Below, in pieces: positions 39,409 to 43,832 of a stretch of DNA of 43,832 bases. Position 1 is the first letter of the stretch. Each line of letters starts with the position of its first letter. Origin of the DNA: Candidatus Nomurabacteria bacterium (GTDB taxonomy: Bacteria > Patescibacteriota > Minisyncoccia > Phycocordibacterales > UBA9973); NCBI GenBank assembly GCA_026395965.1, contig JAPLXS010000006.1, positions 74,851-118,682 on the forward strand. The letters run 5' to 3'. The position numbers and the translations under genes are program-made. Below the pieces are notes generated by a model. It had not been told where the DNA came from. It saw nothing but the letters and a program-made list of their open reading frames with translations, and made no database searches.

Positions 39409-40056
39409 TTAATTTGTTAATATGGTTAAATCAATATCACATGTTATGTTTGTGGACTCTCCATAACTTCCAAGATATTTATAAAAATCACTATGAGCTT
39501 GTTTTCTATAGTCAGAATTAAATTGTTTTTCTTCAACAAAATTAATATACTCAGCTATTTTTTTCATTTCATCATTATTTCTAGGCAATTCAATGCTTTT
39601 TCTAGGAACTAGACTGTCACTCAAACAAGTATCTGCTCTACCTTGCTCTGTAACTACTTCTGTAACAATACCTTTATTTATAAAAGGTTGAATCACTTCC
39701 ATCTGAAGAGTAAGCGCATATTGCAAAAGTACTGCACGAGTTTTTTCAGAATTTGGATATTCTTTAAAAATAGCGACTTCAACATCATCGCGAATACCAT
39801 TATTGTTCAAATCTCTACCTTTGGGCGTATCATCGGTAGTAGAAACAAAGTCAGCGGGCAATACATCTCCTTTTACATCACTCATACTTAGTTTAGTAGT
39901 ATGAATTTTTAAAATTTGATTATTTGTATTTTCTACATTAAAAAAGTTAAAGAACCTGATAATAACTAAAATAATAAAAGCACCAATCAAAACTAAAAAA
40001 GCCCATTTAAATATACGAGATAATAGATGGGGAAACATTATTTTTATTTTTTTCAT
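39409..40056 (-). CDS. Membrane-anchored hypothetical protein with D-x-N-x-N-G calcium-loop-like motif
   Basis: N-terminal TM helix; GRDLNNNGIRDDVEVAIFKEYPNSEKTRAVLLQYALTLQ. Confidence 0.7.
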   Translation of the reverse strand: MKKIKIMFPHLLSRIFKWAFLVLIGAFIILVIIRFFNFFNVENTNNQILKIHTTKLSMSDVKGDVLPADFVSTTDDTPKGRDLNNNGIRDDVEVAIFKEYPNSEKTRAVLLQYALTLQMEVIQPFINKGIVTEVVTEQGRADTCLSDSLVPRKSIELPRNNDEMKKIAEYINFVEEKQFNSDYRKQAHSDFYKYLGSYGESTNITCDIDLTILTN

Positions 40057-40113
40057 TTCACAATTATATTTTTAGACAATAAAGTTGTAAATAGAAATAT
40101 TACAAAATAACCT

Positions 40114-40130
40114 TAGACGTCCAACGTCTA
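40114..40130. repeat. REP-like palindrome copy 2 (inverted: loop CCA)
   Basis: TAGACGT-CCA-ACGTCTA. Confidence 0.9.
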
Positions 40131-40143
40131 GCATTTTTCTTTC

Positions 40144-40160
40144 TAGACGTTGGACGTCTA
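40144..40160. repeat. REP-like palindrome copy 3
   Basis: TAGACGT-TGG-ACGTCTA, arms extended TTTC/GAAA. Confidence 0.9.
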
Positions 40161-40215
40161 GAAAATACAAAAATATCATATTTTTTATCCTTATAAAATA
40201 TAGATTAAAAATACT

Positions 40216-40232
40216 TAGACGTTGGACGTCTA
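40216..40232. repeat. REP-like palindrome copy 4
   Basis: TAGACGT-TGG-ACGTCTA, arms extended AAATACT/AGTATTT. Confidence 0.9.
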
Positions 40233-40300
40233 AGTATTTAATTTACGAAAACCCGACGTCTAAAAAATAAAAAATGTAACTTTTATTTTTATGGTTTTAT

Positions 40301-40966
40301 TTAGCTTAAATTAAAATCCTCCTCATCTATTGCTTTTTTACCTCTCTCTTCTCTAACCATATGAGATACTTTTAAACATTCACTTTTGAATATTTTATTA
40401 CTACCGTAAAATTCTAAAAGATTTATTGCTTCTTTTTTATTAACTATATTAAAATTTAAGGTGTCATACTCTTGGCAACTAGATAAAACTAGGTGCTTTT
40501 TTTCATTTGGAATATCATGGATTAAATAATTAGTATTTACATAAGGCCTTATTTTCAAAAAATAATCATTATCTTTTATTAATTTTGACTTAAATCTCCC
40601 CTGAAATAAAGCTCCATTCCTTTTGTGTATTTTATTAAAATATTTGGTATATCCTCCAAGTAAACGTTTCATAAATTCTGATATACCACCATCTTCTTCC
40701 TGTTTTAATATAAAATGAAAATGATTAGGATTTATAGAAAAACAAACTATTGAAATTAAGGTTTTATCTTCATTTTTTAAACGCTGTATATCTGTCTTGT
40801 TTTTTAAACTTGCTTCAATACTACCTATGGGAACAATAGTATTGAATTCCTTTATACTTAAAACAAAACGATCTAAATCGTCCTTGTTCATAAAAATATC
40901 TCTTTTATCAACCCCTCTGTTATAAATGTGATAATACTCACTAGTAAGAAGTGGATCTTTTCTCAT
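40301..40966 (-). mobile_element. REP-associated tyrosine transposase (RAYT, Y1 / IS200-IS605-like HUH superfamily)
   Basis: YYHIYNRGVDKRDIF, INPNHFHFILKQ (HUH-like HFH), FMKRLLGGYTKYFNKIHKRNGALFQGRFKSKLIKDNDYFL. Confidence 0.92.
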
Positions 40967-41098
40967 AAAAATAAAAAACCCACAAAAAATACATAAATAT
41001 TTTGCGAGTAAATAATAATATTAATTTTTCATGACTTATATTATATAACTTATTTATAATTAAACAAAAAAAATCTGTGGACAACATTAGGTTTATTT

Positions 41099-41115
41099 TA
41101 GACGTTGGACGTCTA
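41099..41115. repeat. REP-like palindrome copy 5
   Basis: TAGACGT-TGG-ACGTCTA. Confidence 0.9.
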
Positions 41116-41169
41116 TTTAATACACTAAATGTCAAAAAATAACCATTATAAAACATGGGTTATTTTTAA

Positions 41170-41186
41170 TAGACGTTGGACGTCTA
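41170..41186. repeat. REP-like palindrome copy 6
   Basis: TAGACGT-TGG-ACGTCTA, arms extended TTTAA/TTAAA. Confidence 0.9.
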
Positions 41187-41251
41187 TTAAACTACTACTA
41201 AAATAAAAACCCACTTTAAAAGCAGGTTTTGTTTTTTTATTTTGATTGAGG

Positions 41252-41665
41252 TTAATCACCAAAATCGATTCCTAGTAAATTCTTTAAAAGAATAGTTACA
41301 TGGAAAGGTCTGTCTACAGAATGAATTTGTTGCTTTTTCAACGTAGCTCTTTCGTAGTTGTCGTCTGGAAGTTTTTTCCATTCTTTTTCAGAAGCAAATT
41401 TTAGAACAACAACTTCTAGATTTGTATTTAATACTAATTCTAGGTTGTTATGGGATTCAATTACTACTGTAATTTCCTCTTGATCTTCATCTGAAGTACA
41501 TTTTCCATTTGAAAATTCATGATCGGGTTCTACCGTTTTTTTAGAAAGAAAACTAAAGGTAACTTCCTTAATCAACCTTTGGTCGATTATTTCTTCAAGT
41601 GATAGTGTTTCATCTTTACTATTTGTATAAAAGATGTCTTGGGCATTAATTGCATCTGTTTTCAT
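41252..41665 (-). CDS. Hypothetical protein
   Basis: 137-aa ORF, acidic, plausible codon composition. Confidence 0.6.
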   Translation of the reverse strand: MKTDAINAQDIFYTNSKDETLSLEEIIDQRLIKEVTFSFLSKKTVEPDHEFSNGKCTSDEDQEEITVVIESHNNLELVLNTNLEVVVLKFASEKEWKKLPDDNYERATLKKQQIHSVDRPFHVTILLKNLLGIDFGD

Positions 41666-41719
41666 TTATCTCTATTTTTTGTTTAAATTTTTTCTATTAC
41701 ACATTTATTATTATACTGT

Positions 41720-42067
41720 TTAATATTTACTAATTCCGTAAATATAAGTTGGGATTAAGATAGCGAAAATAATATAGCTACTAATCCCATAAAAATCAAA
41801 ACAATAAAATTCTTTGTCTTGATCAAATAAATTTATTCCATTTATTAAACCTCGTGCAAGCTCGACTACTGGAGTCAATGCCGCAAGTATAAACATAAAT
41901 ACGCTAGGCTTATAACTTTTTCGAAGGGCAACCCCTGCCACAAGTAGCACAGAGTATACTCCCCAAACAATATCACTGTAATTAAATGGTAAATTTAAAG
42001 TAACAGTAATAAGTAAAAGCCATAGAACAAATACAAACAAATAAGTTGTACCAACTGTTTTTTTCAT
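41720..42067 (-). CDS. Hypothetical multi-TM protein
   Basis: 115-aa ORF with several hydrophobic helices. Confidence 0.65.
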   Translation of the reverse strand: MKKTVGTTYLFVFVLWLLLITVTLNLPFNYSDIVWGVYSVLLVAGVALRKSYKPSVFMFILAALTPVVELARGLINGINLFDQDKEFYCFDFYGISSYIIFAILIPTYIYGISKY

Positions 42068-42146
42068 TTTTTAAAGATTTATCCTGAAAAGCGGATCGCT
42101 TTATTTTAGATAAAGTATAGCACAAATAAAATATATTGTCAATGAA

Positions 42147-42174
42147 AAAGAGTATAGTGTTAACTATACTCTTT
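42147..42174 (-). terminator. Terminator hairpin
   Basis: AAAGAGTATAGT-gtta-ACTATACTCTTT, downstream of the 42188 gene. Confidence 0.75.
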
Positions 42175-42187
42175 GTATTATTTACTC

Positions 42188-42553
42188 TTAGAAAAAGGTT
42201 TTTGCAAGCTTTGTTATTGCAGCTTTTTCTGCTTCTGAATCCGAAGGACATTTACTACATAAGTCTATTAAACCCTCATAACTTGAAGTGGCTTTTATCG
42301 CTTGTAGTAAAAACCAATTCAATCTCTTCAGAGCTCCTTCTCTTTTAGCCGAGAAGATTGGGGCATTTGTAAATTCACTTAACGCTAAATCTAAAGTAAG
42401 AGCCTTTGATTCATAAACAGTTGCGAGGCCTAAAGATTTAAGTATCTTGTGTGCAGGTATTCCTGTTTGTGATTCCATGTTATAGGCATTAACTTTTACT
42501 TCAGCTGCTGTGGAACTTTTGTCATTAAAACTCTTTAAACTTTTTCTTTCCAT
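42188..42553 (-). CDS. Hypothetical protein
   Basis: 121-aa ORF MERKSLKSFNDKSSTAAEVKVNAYNMESQTGIPAHKILKSLGLATVYE... Confidence 0.6.
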   Translation of the reverse strand: MERKSLKSFNDKSSTAAEVKVNAYNMESQTGIPAHKILKSLGLATVYESKALTLDLALSEFTNAPIFSAKREGALKRLNWFLLQAIKATSSYEGLIDLCSKCPSDSEAEKAAITKLAKTFF

Positions 42554-42742
42554 TTTTATTAAATTTTATTTTGTTTATTTAACACATTACTATACAATAG
42601 ACATAATGTCAAGTTTTAAACGGTTATATGCTAATCTATATAACACCTCTCCTACCTCACCTTTTTTATATAATTCAGTTGACTATTAATACTATTCAGA
42701 CTAATATGTCTATAAATATTAAACCTCAAAAAATAAATAGAT

Positions 42743-43138
42743 ATGGACAAGAGACTGATTACAACTATCAAGCACATCGGATGGTTACTAAATTCTGGTT
42801 TGCATATTGGGAAAAATATTCACAACGTAGATCATGAACATGATGAAATACATGTAAATTTTTACCCGAAAGAAATTTCTTTTGTAAAAGATGATAATGG
42901 GGAAAAATTATTTTTGTTACCCGTTTCACTTTTAAATAATACAGGCGCTCTAATAAAGCACCCTATACCTATCTTTATATGCAATTTTACTGCTTGGCAA
43001 AAAACCAAAATAATAAATTGCGGTAAATGTTTAGGATTTAAGATTCTTTTAAAACACTTTACTAAGCCTAGTATATACATCAGTTATGATGATAGTGCGG
43101 ACGATATAAGTGGACTAATAGAGTTCGAAGAAAAATAA
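42743..43138 (+). CDS. Hypothetical protein
   Basis: 131-aa ORF followed directly by a terminator; start codon uncertain. Confidence 0.55.
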   Translation: MDKRLITTIKHIGWLLNSGLHIGKNIHNVDHEHDEIHVNFYPKEISFVKDDNGEKLFLLPVSLLNNTGALIKHPIPIFICNFTAWQKTKIINCGKCLGFKILLKHFTKPSIYISYDDSADDISGLIEFEEK

Positions 43139-43143
43139 AATCT

Positions 43144-43172
43144 AAAATGCGACTATAATATAGTCGCATTTT
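43144..43172 (+). terminator. Terminator
   Basis: AAAATGCGACTATAATATAGTCGCATTTT. Confidence 0.8.
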
Positions 43173-43192
43173 TTATTCACAAATATAAAATT

Positions 43193-43222
43193 AAAAGGCC
43201 TAAATGTATATTTAGGCCTTTT
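43193..43222 (-). terminator. Terminator for the 43239 gene
   Basis: AAAAGGCCTAAATGTATATTTAGGCCTTTT. Confidence 0.8.
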
Positions 43223-43238
43223 CTTAAATGATTCAGAA

Positions 43239-43733
43239 TCATTTATTTTTTTTCAGCTTAGAAATCTCATCTCTTAAAATAGCAGCTTTTTCAAATTGAT
43301 CACTCTCAACAGCTAGCTTGAGTTTTAACTCCAATAAAGTCAATCTTCTTTTAAGTGGTAGGGATATAATTTTTTTAGAATTTGAATCAAGATCAAAATC
43401 ATAAAATACAATATATGCTTCACTTTCTGGAATAAGATCAAGGTATACACCATGTGACTCTACTATAATTTCACATCCGATTGAATCTGAAAAATCAATT
43501 TCAAAATCATTCTCTGTTAAACCAGGTCCTAATCTTTTGATTGGAATAAAATTGATTATATCTTTGTAATAGCTTAACTCGACGGCAGATACAATAGGTG
43601 CAATTTGATCCAAAAAAATAGCTGACTTAGTTATTATAATTTCGTCTTTATAGAAGTATCCTTCTCCTCCGACTGGCATGTTTTCTACGCGAAACTCATT
43701 TGGCATAGCATAAATTTTTCCTTTTACTGGCAT
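43239..43733 (-). CDS. Hypothetical protein with C-terminal UVR-like motif
   Basis: LKLKLAVESDQFEKAAILRDEISKLKK resembles the UVR (UvrB/UvrC) motif. Confidence 0.6.
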   Translation of the reverse strand: MPVKGKIYAMPNEFRVENMPVGGEGYFYKDEIIITKSAIFLDQIAPIVSAVELSYYKDIINFIPIKRLGPGLTENDFEIDFSDSIGCEIIVESHGVYLDLIPESEAYIVFYDFDLDSNSKKIISLPLKRRLTLLELKLKLAVESDQFEKAAILRDEISKLKKNK

Positions 43734-43832
43734 GATTTCTATTTTTTAGGAGAACGGTTAGATTTAATTTCAGTCTACTACACAGACAAGATGTGTCAAT
43801 CTTTTTATGCCCAGAGATATACCCTATTTATG

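Noticed and set aside
40941-41156. 71-aa ORF overlapping the RAYT 5' end and palindrome copy 5
   Set aside because: Runs through the REP-like repeat and the RAYT start; low-complexity aromatic/hydrophobic composition.
41982-42251. 89-aa minus ORF overlapping both 41720 and 42188 genes
   Set aside because: Overlaps a terminator hairpin and two better ORFs; likely spurious.

Overview
The window comes from a small, AT-rich bacterial genome that looks like Candidate Phyla Radiation / Patescibacteria (probably Parcubacteria-like; inferred from gene content, not tested). Nearly all genes are on the minus strand. Core genes include thrS (partial), gyrB, pheT/pheS, a UvrD-like helicase-nuclease, htpX, lemA, secD/secF, uppP, a PAP2 phosphatase, folD, rodA, rplJ/rplL, one tRNA-Ser(GGA), and a 23S-5S rRNA locus with no 16S in the window. 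The standard code is used. The most unusual items are: (1) a RAYT-type Y1 (HUH) transposase gene flanked on both sides by copies of the palindrome TAGACGT-TGG-ACGTCTA, a REP/RAYT-like system; (2) a pair of tandem structured non-coding elements plus a 27-bp perfect hairpin that invades the 3' end of tRNA-Ser; (3) an ORF-less group I intron in the 23S gene; (4) an AT-rich, partly palindromic repeat found in two peripheral loops of that intron, in a 23S exon expansion, and as a heptamer array before folD; (5) a twin cytochrome-b5-domain protein next to a ferric-reductase/NOX-like flavocytochrome; (6) a coiled-coil gene split by a single in-frame TAA; (7) a HEPN-like gene (R-N-K-I-A-H) broken by two homopolymer frameshifts; (8) reduced PheRS subunits; and (9) a long inverted repeat ending at the secD start codon. 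All calls come from reading the sequence; no database search or folding program was run.
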